Positions 12,145 through 19,439 of a DNA stretch of 29,095 nucleotides are shown piece by piece. The translations under genes and the position numbers were made by a program. The stretch is taken from the NCBI GenBank assembly GCA_035624425.1, contig DASPRN010000077.1, positions 1-29,095 of the forward strand. The letters are read 5' to 3'. Each line of letters begins with the position of its first letter. Positions within the stretch are counted from its first letter, which is position 1. The notes below the pieces were generated by a model. The model searched no databases. It worked only from the letters and a program-made list of their open reading frames with translations, and had not been told where the DNA came from. This DNA comes from AC-32 sp035624425. Lineage in GTDB: Bacteria > Actinomycetota > Thermoleophilia > Gaiellales > Gaiellaceae.

Positions 12145-13784
12145 AGCGATTGACGATTCTCGCGCTGGTGGTGGCCGTCGCGACAGGCGCCGCTGCCTGC
12201 GGGGGCAGCAAGTCGAGCAAGTCGGGTGGAGGCACCTCCGTCACGATCTCGAACGAGCAGGGGACGACCTGGACGTGCGGGTTCAACCCGTTCAACGCGA
12301 GCGTGAGCTTCCTCTCGTTCGGCACCGAGTACGAGGAGCTCACCTACGTCGACGGCCTGAAGAGCGGCGCGACGACACCGTGGCTCGCGACGAGCTACGC
12401 CTGGAGCAACAACAACAAGACGCTGACGTTCACGATCCGGAAGGGCATCAAGTGGAGCGATGGGAAGCCATTCAGCGCTGCTGACGTCGTCTACACCTTC
12501 CAGCTGCTGAAGAAGAACCCCGCGCTCGACCTGAACGCGAACTGGTCGGTGCTGAAGAGCGTCACGCAGAACGGCGACCAGGTCGTCTTCAACTTCAAGA
12601 CCGGAGCGGTGCCGAACTTCTACTACATCGCCAGTCAGACGCCGATCGTCGCCAAGCACATCTGGTCCTCGATCGCGAATCCGACGACCTACAAGGACAC
12701 GCACCCGATCGGAACGGGCCCGTTCACGATGAGCTCGTGCTCGCCGCAGGTGATCAAGTACAAGAAGAACCCGGGCTACTGGCAGGCCGGAAAGCCGTCG
12801 ATCGACACGGTCTACTACCCGGCCTTCACCTCGAACGACCCGGCGAACCAGCAGCTCGCGAGCGGCAAGGCCCAGTGGGGCAGCCAGTTCATCCCGAACA
12901 TCAACACCTACTACCTGAAGAAGAGCCCCGACAACCACTACTGGTTCCCGCCGGTGGTCAACGTCGCGGTCTACATCAACCAGACCGACCCGATCCTGAA
13001 GAACCTCGCGGTGCGGCAGGCGATGGCATACGCGATCGACCGCAACAAGGTCTCCCAGATCGGCGAGTACGGCTACGAGCCTCCCTCGAACCAGACGGGA
13101 ATCGTGACGCCCACCTTCAGCGACTGGCTCGACCAGAGCCTGGCGAAGAAGGTCGACTACAACCCGCAGAAGGCCGAGCAGATCCTCCAGCAGGCCGGGT
13201 ACACGAAGAAGAACGGGCTCTACTACACGCCTGACGGCAAGCCGCTCTCGTTCACGATGATCAACATCGGCGGCTACTCCGACTGGGTCGCGTCGGCGCA
13301 GCTCGTCCAGGACGAGCTGAAGGCGGTCGGCATCAAGGTCACGTCCGAGAACCTCTCGAGCCAGACCTACGACACCGACGTCTACAACGGGCACTACCAG
13401 CTCGCGTACGACGGGAACCAGACGGCCGGCCCGACGCCGTACTACGAGCTGCGCTCGTTCCTCTACTCGAAGGGCTCGGCGCCGATCGGCAAGACGGCCG
13501 GCGTCGACTGGGAGCGGTACTCCAATCCCCAGACGGACAAGCTGATCGAGCAGTACGCCGCGACCTCGGACCCGGCGACGCAGCACTCGATCGTGCGGCA
13601 GCTCGAGGCCGTGATGGTGAACGAGATCCCGGTGATCCCGGTCACCGAGGGCGTCGACTGGTACCAGTACAACACCAAGGACCTGACGGGCTGGGTGACG
13701 AAGGGCGACCCGTTCGCCCGCCCGGCGGCGTACGTCAACCCGGACTGGGGTGTCATGCTTCTTCATCTCAAGCCGAAGGGGTAG
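12141..13784 (+). CDS. Solute-binding lipoprotein of an Opp/Dpp-type ABC importer (SBP_bac_5)
   Basis: 547 aa, ATG 12141 overlapping the kinase stop. The signal peptide ends in a lipobox (VATGAAAC, C20) followed by a Gly/Ser/Lys linker, so the mature protein is lipid-anchored outside the membrane, a substrate of the Lgt encoded later in this window. The rest is the family 5 binding fold: LTFTIRKGIKWSDGKPFSAADVVYTF, HPIGTGPFTM, AVRQAMAYAIDR, PTFSDWLDQ. Segments such as GFNPFNASVSFLSFGTEYEEL and IGEYGYEPPSNQTGIV resemble the branch that binds cello- or chito-oligosaccharides (Thermotoga and Vibrio type) more than peptide binders. That fits the surrounding sugar genes. Many aromatic residues (Trp, Tyr) could stack on sugar rings. 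Confidence 0.9.
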   Translation: MKRLTILALVVAVATGAAACGGSKSSKSGGGTSVTISNEQGTTWTCGFNPFNASVSFLSFGTEYEELTYVDGLKSGATTPWLATSYAWSNNNKTLTFTIRKGIKWSDGKPFSAADVVYTFQLLKKNPALDLNANWSVLKSVTQNGDQVVFNFKTGAVPNFYYIASQTPIVAKHIWSSIANPTTYKDTHPIGTGPFTMSSCSPQVIKYKKNPGYWQAGKPSIDTVYYPAFTSNDPANQQLASGKAQWGSQFIPNINTYYLKKSPDNHYWFPPVVNVAVYINQTDPILKNLAVRQAMAYAIDRNKVSQIGEYGYEPPSNQTGIVTPTFSDWLDQSLAKKVDYNPQKAEQILQQAGYTKKNGLYYTPDGKPLSFTMINIGGYSDWVASAQLVQDELKAVGIKVTSENLSSQTYDTDVYNGHYQLAYDGNQTAGPTPYYELRSFLYSKGSAPIGKTAGVDWERYSNPQTDKLIEQYAATSDPATQHSIVRQLEAVMVNEIPVIPVTEGVDWYQYNTKDLTGWVTKGDPFARPAAYVNPDWGVMLLHLKPKG

Positions 13785-13819
13785 CGCGACGACAGCGACA
13801 TGGGCATGAGGCGCGGGAA

Positions 13820-14803
13820 ATGAGGTTTGTCTTCCGCAGGCTGGGGTTCTTCGTCGTCACGCTCTGGGCGGCGGTCACCCTCAACTTCCTGATCCCGCGC
13901 CTCATGCCCGGAAACGCCGCCATCGCGATGATGGCCCGGTACAAGGGGCGGCTGAACCCGCAGGCGCTGCACGCGCTCGAGATCGCCTTCGGCGTCAACG
14001 CCCACCAGAGCTTCTTCCACGCGTACCTCACCTATCTCGGCAACATCGCGCGCGGCCATTTCGGAACCTCGCTGACGTTCTTCCCCGACACGGTCGCGCA
14101 CCAGGTGCTGCAGGCGCTGCCGTGGACGCTCGCGCTCGTCGGCGTGACGACGGTCATGGCCTTCGTCCTGGGCACGTTCATCGGGCTCGTCTCGGCGTGG
14201 CGGCGCGGGACCGCCCTCGACGGCGCGCTGCCGCCGCTGTTCGTCATCACCTCGGCGTTCCCGTACTTCTGGCTCGCGCTGCTCGCGATCTGGCTCTTCT
14301 CGATCAAGCTCGGGTGGTTCCCCCCGAGCGGCGGCTACGACGTCACCACGACCGTCGGCTGGAACTGGACGTTCGTGTCGGACGCGCTCAACCACTCCGT
14401 CCTGCCGGCCGCCACCATCCTCGTGACCGCGATCGGCGGCTGGATCCTGACCATGCGCAACAACACGATCACGGTGCTGACCGAGGACTACGTGCGCATG
14501 GCGCGGGCGAAGGGCCTCAAGCCGTGGCGGATCATGTGGACGTACGCGGGGCGGAACGCGATCCTGCCGAACCTGGTCGGCTTTGCCATGTCGCTCGGCT
14601 TCGTCGTCGGCGGGGCGATCCTCGTCGAGTTCGTCTTCAACTACCCCGGCGTCGGCTGGATGTTCCTGCAGTCGGTCGAGAACCAGGACTACGCCCTGAT
14701 GCAGGCGCTCTTCCTGCTGATCACGGTCGCGGTGCTGCTGGCGATCCTGGCCGCCGACGTGGCGACCGCATTTCTCGACCCGCGCACGCGGGAGCGCGGA
14801 TGA
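13820..14803 (+). CDS. ABC importer permease, DppB/OppB type
   Basis: 327 aa from ATG 13820 with GGCGCGGGAA just before it, 35 bp after the binding-protein stop. Six membrane helices are visible, starting RLGFFVVTLWAAVTLNFLIP and PWTLALVGVTTVMAFVLGTF and ending ALFLLITVAVLLAILAADV. The cytoplasmic EAA loop reads EDYVRMARAKGLKPWRIM, the contact for the ATPases. The N-terminal LNFLIPRLMPGN is typical of the OppB branch. It pairs with the permease half of the next protein to form the channel. Its stop overlaps the next ATG by 4 bp. Confidence 0.92.
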   Translation: MRFVFRRLGFFVVTLWAAVTLNFLIPRLMPGNAAIAMMARYKGRLNPQALHALEIAFGVNAHQSFFHAYLTYLGNIARGHFGTSLTFFPDTVAHQVLQALPWTLALVGVTTVMAFVLGTFIGLVSAWRRGTALDGALPPLFVITSAFPYFWLALLAIWLFSIKLGWFPPSGGYDVTTTVGWNWTFVSDALNHSVLPAATILVTAIGGWILTMRNNTITVLTEDYVRMARAKGLKPWRIMWTYAGRNAILPNLVGFAMSLGFVVGGAILVEFVFNYPGVGWMFLQSVENQDYALMQALFLLITVAVLLAILAADVATAFLDPRTRERG

Positions 14804-16791
14804 GCCTGCCGTCGGTCGCGGACTCGGTTCAGCCTGCGGGCGCGACCGTTGGCTCTGGGCCGCCCGAAGAGGCGACGCGGCGTACCGCCGGCGGCGACGT
14901 GTTCCGCGCCGTGGCGCACAACCGCAAGGCGCTCGCCGGCGTCGGGCTGCTGCTCGGCTTCGTCGTGCTGGCCCTGATTCCCGGCCAGATCGCCCCCGAC
15001 GACCCGCGCGCGAAGATCTACACACCTGGGCTCGGGCCGTCGTGGCACCACCTGTTCGGGACGACCGCCTACGGCGAGGACGTCTTCTCGCAGCTCGTCT
15101 GGGGCACGCGCCAGTCGCTCCTGATCGCCGTCCTCGTCGGCGGCCTGGCAACGGTGATCGGGGTCGTCGTCGGCGTCTCGGCCGGCTACCTCGGCGGCAC
15201 GACCGACGGGATCCTCTCGCTGATCACCGACGTCATCCTCGTGATCCCCATCTTTCCGCTGATCATCGTGATCGCGGCCTACGAGCGGAACTCCGGCTTC
15301 TTCACGCTGGTGATCGTGCTCGGCCTGCTCGGCTGGTCGTACGGCGCGAGGCAGCTGCGCTCGCAGACCCTCTCCCTGCGGACGCGCGACTTCCTCGAGG
15401 CAGCCCGCGTGCGGGGCGAGCGCAAGTCGTACGTGATCGTGAAGGAGATCCTGCCGACGATGACCTCGCTGATCGTGGCGAGTTTCCTCGGCGCCGCGGT
15501 CTATGCCGTCCTGTTCGCCGCCGGCCTGCAGTTCATCGGCCTCGGCGACCCGAACAGCCAGAGCTGGGGGACGATGCTGTACTGGGCCGAGAACAACGAG
15601 GCGCTCGGGGCGGGGATGACCTACTGGGCGATCATGCCCGGCGTCTTCGTCGCGCTCCTCGGCGCGGCCTTCGCACTGCTCAACTACGCCTTCGACGAGA
15701 TCTCGAGCCCGGCGCTGCGGCTGCGCAAGCTGGAGACGACCGGCGTCGACGCGGAGCAGGAGACCGCCGTGCCGATCCGGCCGCCCGACGAGAAGAACAT
15801 CCTGGAGGTACGCGACCTCTCGGTCGCCTACGCCTCCGACCACGGCCCGGTCGTGGCGGTCGACCGCGTCTCCTTCGAGCTCGGCCGCGGCGAGTTCCTC
15901 GGCATCGTCGGCGAGTCGGCCTGCGGCAAGTCGACGCTCGTCTACGCGATCGCCCGGCTGCTCGGCGCGCCGCTCGCGGGGGAGATCACCGGCGGGCAGG
16001 TTTTCTTCAAGGGCCGCGACATGGTCACGCTCGCCGACAAGGAGCTGCGGCACATCCGCTGGCGCGACTACTCGGTCGTGATGCAGAGCGCCATGAACGC
16101 GCTCAACCCGGTGCTTACGGTGGCGGACCAGATGCGCGACGCGTGCGAGGCCCACTCGACGATGAGCAAGCGCGAGATCGAGCAGCGCTCGAAGGAGGTG
16201 CTGCGGCTCGTCTCGATCGACCCGGTGCACCTGCACAGCTATCCGCACCAGCTCTCCGGCGGGATGCGGCAGCGGGCGATGATCGCCATGGCACTGCTGT
16301 TCACGCCCGAGCTGATCGTCATGGACGAGCCGACCTCGGCCCTCGACGTCGTCGGCCAGCGTTCGCTGATGGTGCAGATCAAGGAGCTCCAGGAGCGGCT
16401 CGGCTTCGCGGTCATCTTCGTCACGCACGACATGTCGCTCGTGCGCCACTTCTCCGACCGCCTGCTCGTGATGTATGCGGCGCAGGTGGCCGAGCTGGGG
16501 CTGACGCGACAGGTGTTCGCCAAGCCGCTGCACCCGTACACGACCGGCCTGCTCGAGGCGTTCCCGTCGATTCACGGGCCGAAGGAGCACCTGCTCGGCA
16601 TCCCGGGCCAGCCGCCCGACCTGCTGCGACTGCCGCCCGGCTGCCGCTTCGCGCCGCGCTGCCCCCACGCGGCCGACCGCTGCCGGGTCGAGCGGCCGGC
16701 GCTCTACCGGGTGAACGGCGAGCTCGTGCGCTGCTTCCTCCACGAGCAGGCCGAGGAGCCGGTGGCCGTGTCGACCGAGGGCGTGGCGTGA
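14800..16791 (+). CDS. Fused permease-ATPase of the Opp/Dpp-type importer (DppC-DppD)
   Basis: 663 aa from ATG 14800 (ATGA overlap). Residues about 1-310 are an OppC/DppC permease: a first helix GVGLLLGFVVLALIPG, FGTTAYGEDVFSQLVWGTRQSL, and the EAA loop EAARVRGERKSYVIVKEI near 200. A linker (about 311-330) leads into a complete ATPase: EVRDLSVAYA, Walker A GESACGKST near 371-379, Q-loop VVMQSAMNALNPV, signature LSGGMRQR near 484, Walker B LIVMDEPTSALD near 505, and the C-terminal oligopeptide-transporter tail with GCRFAPRCPHAADRC. These are normally two genes; no stop or frameshift lies between the parts, so it is a true fusion. The fusion is known in some Opp/Dpp importers. Confidence 0.92.
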   Translation: MSLPSVADSVQPAGATVGSGPPEEATRRTAGGDVFRAVAHNRKALAGVGLLLGFVVLALIPGQIAPDDPRAKIYTPGLGPSWHHLFGTTAYGEDVFSQLVWGTRQSLLIAVLVGGLATVIGVVVGVSAGYLGGTTDGILSLITDVILVIPIFPLIIVIAAYERNSGFFTLVIVLGLLGWSYGARQLRSQTLSLRTRDFLEAARVRGERKSYVIVKEILPTMTSLIVASFLGAAVYAVLFAAGLQFIGLGDPNSQSWGTMLYWAENNEALGAGMTYWAIMPGVFVALLGAAFALLNYAFDEISSPALRLRKLETTGVDAEQETAVPIRPPDEKNILEVRDLSVAYASDHGPVVAVDRVSFELGRGEFLGIVGESACGKSTLVYAIARLLGAPLAGEITGGQVFFKGRDMVTLADKELRHIRWRDYSVVMQSAMNALNPVLTVADQMRDACEAHSTMSKREIEQRSKEVLRLVSIDPVHLHSYPHQLSGGMRQRAMIAMALLFTPELIVMDEPTSALDVVGQRSLMVQIKELQERLGFAVIFVTHDMSLVRHFSDRLLVMYAAQVAELGLTRQVFAKPLHPYTTGLLEAFPSIHGPKEHLLGIPGQPPDLLRLPPGCRFAPRCPHAADRCRVERPALYRVNGELVRCFLHEQAEEPVAVSTEGVA

Positions 16792-17765
16792 GCGAGCCGC
16801 TGCTGCGCGCCGAGGGCCTGACGCGGCACTTCCGCGTCGGGAAGCTGCTCTCGAGCCAGAAGCTCCACGCCGTCGACGATGTCTTGTTCGAGCTCGGCCG
16901 GGGCGAGATCGTGGCGCTCGTCGGCGAGAGCGGCAGCGGCAAGAGCACGATCGCGAGGCTGATCGCGCGCGTCTACAGGCCGACCGCCGGGGAGATCTTC
17001 TTCGAGGGCCGGCCGGTGAGCGCCCTGCGGACGCGCCGCCAGCGCCTCGCGTATGCGAGCGACGTTGCGATGGTCTTCCAGGACCCGTACAGCTCGATCA
17101 ACCCGGCCTACCGCGTGACGCACCCGATCCGGCGCGGCGTCGTCCTCCACCGCCGCGACGTGCCGCGGTCGAAGCGGCAGGAAGAAGTCGTCGAGTCGCT
17201 CGCCTCCGTGGGCCTGCTCCCGGCGGCGCAGGTGGCGGCGAAGTTCCCGCACGAGCTCAGCGGCGGGCAGCGCCAGCGCGTCGGGTTCGCCTCGGCACTC
17301 GTCGTCAAGCCGAAGCTGATCGTGGCGGACGAGCCGGTCTCGATGCTCGACGTCTCGATCCGGATCGGCGTGCTCAACCTGATGAGCGAGCTGCGCGAGC
17401 GCGAAGGGGTCTCGTTCCTCTACATCACGCACGACGTCGCCAGCGCACGCTACGTCGCCGACCGTGTGCTCGTGCTCTACGCGGGACATCTGGTCGAGGA
17501 AGGGCCGACCGAGGACGTCATCCAGCGCCCGAAGCACCCCTACACGCAGCTGCTTCTCTCGGCGGTGCCGGACCCGCGCGCGCCGCTCGGCGTCTCGGAC
17601 GCGGCCGACGTGGGCGAGCCGCCGAAGGTGATCGACCCGAAAGAGGGTTGCCGCTTCCGTGCGCGCTGCCCGCTCGCGATCGACAGGTGCGAGACCGAGA
17701 CGCCGCGCCTGCGACCGGTCGGGCGCGGGCGCCTCGCCGCCTGCCACGTCGCCCAGGCCGACTGA
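16788..17765 (+). CDS. ABC importer ATPase, DppF/OppF type
   Basis: 325 aa from GTG 16788, overlapping the fusion gene's TGA by 4 bp (GTGA). Motifs in order: FRVGKLLSSQKLHAVDDVLF, Walker A GESGSGKST (about 46-54), Q-loop MVFQDPYSSINP, signature LSGGQRQR (about 157), Walker B LIVADEPVSMLD (about 178), switch His in YITHD, and the C-terminal segment GCRFRARCPLAIDRC shared by Opp/Dpp ATPases. It forms the second nucleotide-binding site with the ATPase half of the fusion. Its stop overlaps the ATG of the SIS gene by 1 nt (TGATG), so translation is coupled into the metabolic genes downstream. Confidence 0.93.
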   Translation: MSEPLLRAEGLTRHFRVGKLLSSQKLHAVDDVLFELGRGEIVALVGESGSGKSTIARLIARVYRPTAGEIFFEGRPVSALRTRRQRLAYASDVAMVFQDPYSSINPAYRVTHPIRRGVVLHRRDVPRSKRQEEVVESLASVGLLPAAQVAAKFPHELSGGQRQRVGFASALVVKPKLIVADEPVSMLDVSIRIGVLNLMSELREREGVSFLYITHDVASARYVADRVLVLYAGHLVEEGPTEDVIQRPKHPYTQLLLSAVPDPRAPLGVSDAADVGEPPKVIDPKEGCRFRARCPLAIDRCETETPRLRPVGRGRLAACHVAQAD

Positions 17766-18817
17766 TGGGCCTGCCGGAGCGCACCTTCCTCGCCGAGATC
17801 CACGAGCAGCCGGCCGCGCTCCGCTCGCTGCTCGGTCACCTCGACGGCTTCCTCGCCGCGGGTCGTGCCTGCGCGGAACGGGCGCCGGCGGTGGTGCGCC
17901 TGGTCGGCCACGGCTCCTCGGACGCGGCCGCGTCCTACGGCGTCTACGCCTTTGGGCTGCTGCCGGGCTGGACGGCGCTCCGCGACTCGATCTCGCTCAG
18001 CGTCTACTACGGCGCCGAGCTCGACTTCTCCCGCTCGGTCGTCGTCGCGCTCTCGCAGTCGGGCCGGACGCCGGATGTGGTGTCGTACGTCGAGCGGGCC
18101 CGCGAGCGCGGCGCGCTGACGATCGCGCTCACGAACGACCCCGGCTCTGCGCTCGCGTCGTGCGCCGAGCTGACGCTGCCGCTGGAGGCGGGGGAGGAGC
18201 GCTCGATCGCAGCCTCGAAGACTTTCCTCAACCAGCTCGCGGCGCTCGCCCTCCTGTCCGGCGCGGCCGCGGGGCGCGGCGAGGAGATCGCGGACGGCCT
18301 CCGGCTGACGGCCGAGCTGCTCGCGGTGGAGATCCCCAGGCTCGCGGCAGCGGTCGGGCCGCTCGCCACCGCCTTTGCCTACGTCGGCCGGATGTATGTG
18401 ATCGGCCGCGGCATCGAGTTCGGGACCGCGCGCGAGATCGCGCTCAAGCTGACCGAGACCTGCCGCGTCGCCGCCGAGCCCCTGACCTCGACCGGCATCC
18501 AGCACGGCCCGGTCGCCGCGCTCGACTCGATGTTCCCGGTCTGGACGATCGCCTCGCCCGACGAGACGCTTCCGGCGCTGATCGAGGCGGCGGCGCGGGT
18601 GCGGGCCGCCGGGGCGACGATCGTCGCCAGCGGCAGCGCGGCCGCGCAGGTGGAGGGCGCCGCCTGGACGCTGCCCGTCGCCGAAGCGCCGCTGCCGGTG
18701 CTCTCGCCGTTGCTCTCGGTCGTGCCGGGCCAGCTCTTCGCCGCCGCGCTCGCCGAGGCGAAGGGGCTCGACCCCGACCGGCCGGAGCGGCTGACGAAGG
18801 TCACGCTCGCGCGGTAG
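17765..18817 (+). CDS. SIS-domain sugar-phosphate deaminase/isomerase (GlmS-isomerase-like, NagB-II/AgaS type)
   Basis: 350 aa, two SIS domains and no N-terminal glutaminase, so it cannot be glucosamine synthase. The start EIHEQPAALRSLL is typical of the GlmS/AgaS group. Motifs: GHGSSDAA (49-55), SQSGRTPDVV (97-106), LTNDPGSALA, RSIAASKTFLNQLAALALL, ALKLTETCRVAAEPL, IQHGPVAAL and the C-terminal LTKVTLAR. The residues matching the catalytic Glu (AEP), His (QHGP) and terminal Lys (LTK) of the GlmS isomerase are all kept. Relatives (bacterial NagB-II, archaeal GlmD) convert glucosamine-6-phosphate to fructose-6-phosphate and ammonia. That is the reaction I infer here, which makes the operon an amino-sugar pathway. 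It lies between the ATPase and the deacetylase genes without gaps. Confidence 0.85.
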   Translation: MGLPERTFLAEIHEQPAALRSLLGHLDGFLAAGRACAERAPAVVRLVGHGSSDAAASYGVYAFGLLPGWTALRDSISLSVYYGAELDFSRSVVVALSQSGRTPDVVSYVERARERGALTIALTNDPGSALASCAELTLPLEAGEERSIAASKTFLNQLAALALLSGAAAGRGEEIADGLRLTAELLAVEIPRLAAAVGPLATAFAYVGRMYVIGRGIEFGTAREIALKLTETCRVAAEPLTSTGIQHGPVAALDSMFPVWTIASPDETLPALIEAAARVRAAGATIVASGSAAAQVEGAAWTLPVAEAPLPVLSPLLSVVPGQLFAAALAEAKGLDPDRPERLTKVTLAR

Positions 18818-19423
18818 ATGCCCGTCGCGCTCACCTTCGACACCGAGTTTCCGGGCCGCCCAACTGCCGCCGGGGTCGAGGACCGGCTGCTCGGCGCGCT
18901 CGCCCACCGCGGCGTGACCGCGACGTTCTTCCTCCAGGGCCGCTGGGTGCGCGCGAACCCCGAGCAGGCGCGCCGAATCGCCGCAGCGGGCCACCGGCTC
19001 GGCAACCACTCGAACTTCCACGCTCCGCTGAACGGCCTCGACGACGGGATGCTGCGCTACGACATCCGCCGCGCGGAGGAGACGATCCGCGAGACGACCG
19101 GCGTCGACCCGAGGCCCTGGTTCCGTTGCCCGTTCGGCGCGGGGATGGACGACGAGCGGGTCCTCGCGGCGATCGGCGAGCTCGGCTACCGGCACGTCGG
19201 CTGGGACGTCGACCCCGAGGACTGGAACGAGGAGCACGACGCCGCCGAGGTCGAGCGGCTCGTGCTCGAAGGGGTCCGCGCGCGGGACGCCGACACGATC
19301 GTGCTCCTGCACGGCTGGCCCGAGGCGACGGCGGAGGCGCTGCCGCGCATCATCTCCGCGCTCGTTGCGGACGGCGTCCAGCTCGTCTCCGTGGACGCGC
19401 TCGAGACGCGTCTGACCGCCTGA
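18818..19423 (+). CDS. Cytoplasmic CE4-type polysaccharide/oligosaccharide deacetylase
   Basis: 201 aa, the ATG abutting the SIS stop. A NodB/CE4 fold is clear: motif 1 TFDTEF (D8 as catalytic base, then T9-E10 in place of the usual second Asp), motif 2 NHSNFH (metal ligands H64, H68), motif 3 FRCPFG (R103, P105), motif 4 WDVDPEDW (D130-W136) and motif 5 IVLLHGW (H165). There is no signal peptide or membrane anchor, so the protein should be cytoplasmic, unlike most chitin or peptidoglycan deacetylases. Given its position it probably removes acetyl groups from an imported amino sugar, the job NagA normally does for GlcNAc-6-phosphate; no NagA is in the operon. Alternative: a deacetylase for another N-acyl substrate. 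Confidence 0.82.
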   Translation: MPVALTFDTEFPGRPTAAGVEDRLLGALAHRGVTATFFLQGRWVRANPEQARRIAAAGHRLGNHSNFHAPLNGLDDGMLRYDIRRAEETIRETTGVDPRPWFRCPFGAGMDDERVLAAIGELGYRHVGWDVDPEDWNEEHDAAEVERLVLEGVRARDADTIVLLHGWPEATAEALPRIISALVADGVQLVSVDALETRLTA

Positions 19424-19424
19424 C

Positions 19425-19430
19425 TAGACT
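19425..19430 (+). promoter_or_regulatory. -10 hexamer of dnaE
   Basis: TAGACT, 9 nt before GTG 19440 and just after the stop of the deacetylase gene. It gives dnaE a promoter of its own next to the operon. Confidence 0.45.
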
Positions 19431-19439
19431 CGGCTTCCC

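Noticed and set aside
11598..13766. 722-codon minus-strand frame under the binding-protein gene
   Set aside because: Val/Arg/Leu-rich shadow of the lipoprotein gene, which has a signal peptide and family motifs on the plus strand.
14689..16743. 684-codon minus-strand frame under the permease-ATPase fusion
   Set aside because: Antisense shadow of a gene with complete ABC motifs.
17765..18817. Glucosamine-6-phosphate synthase (glmS)
   Set aside because: The N-terminal glutaminase domain with its Cys1 nucleophile is missing; only the SIS isomerase half is present.
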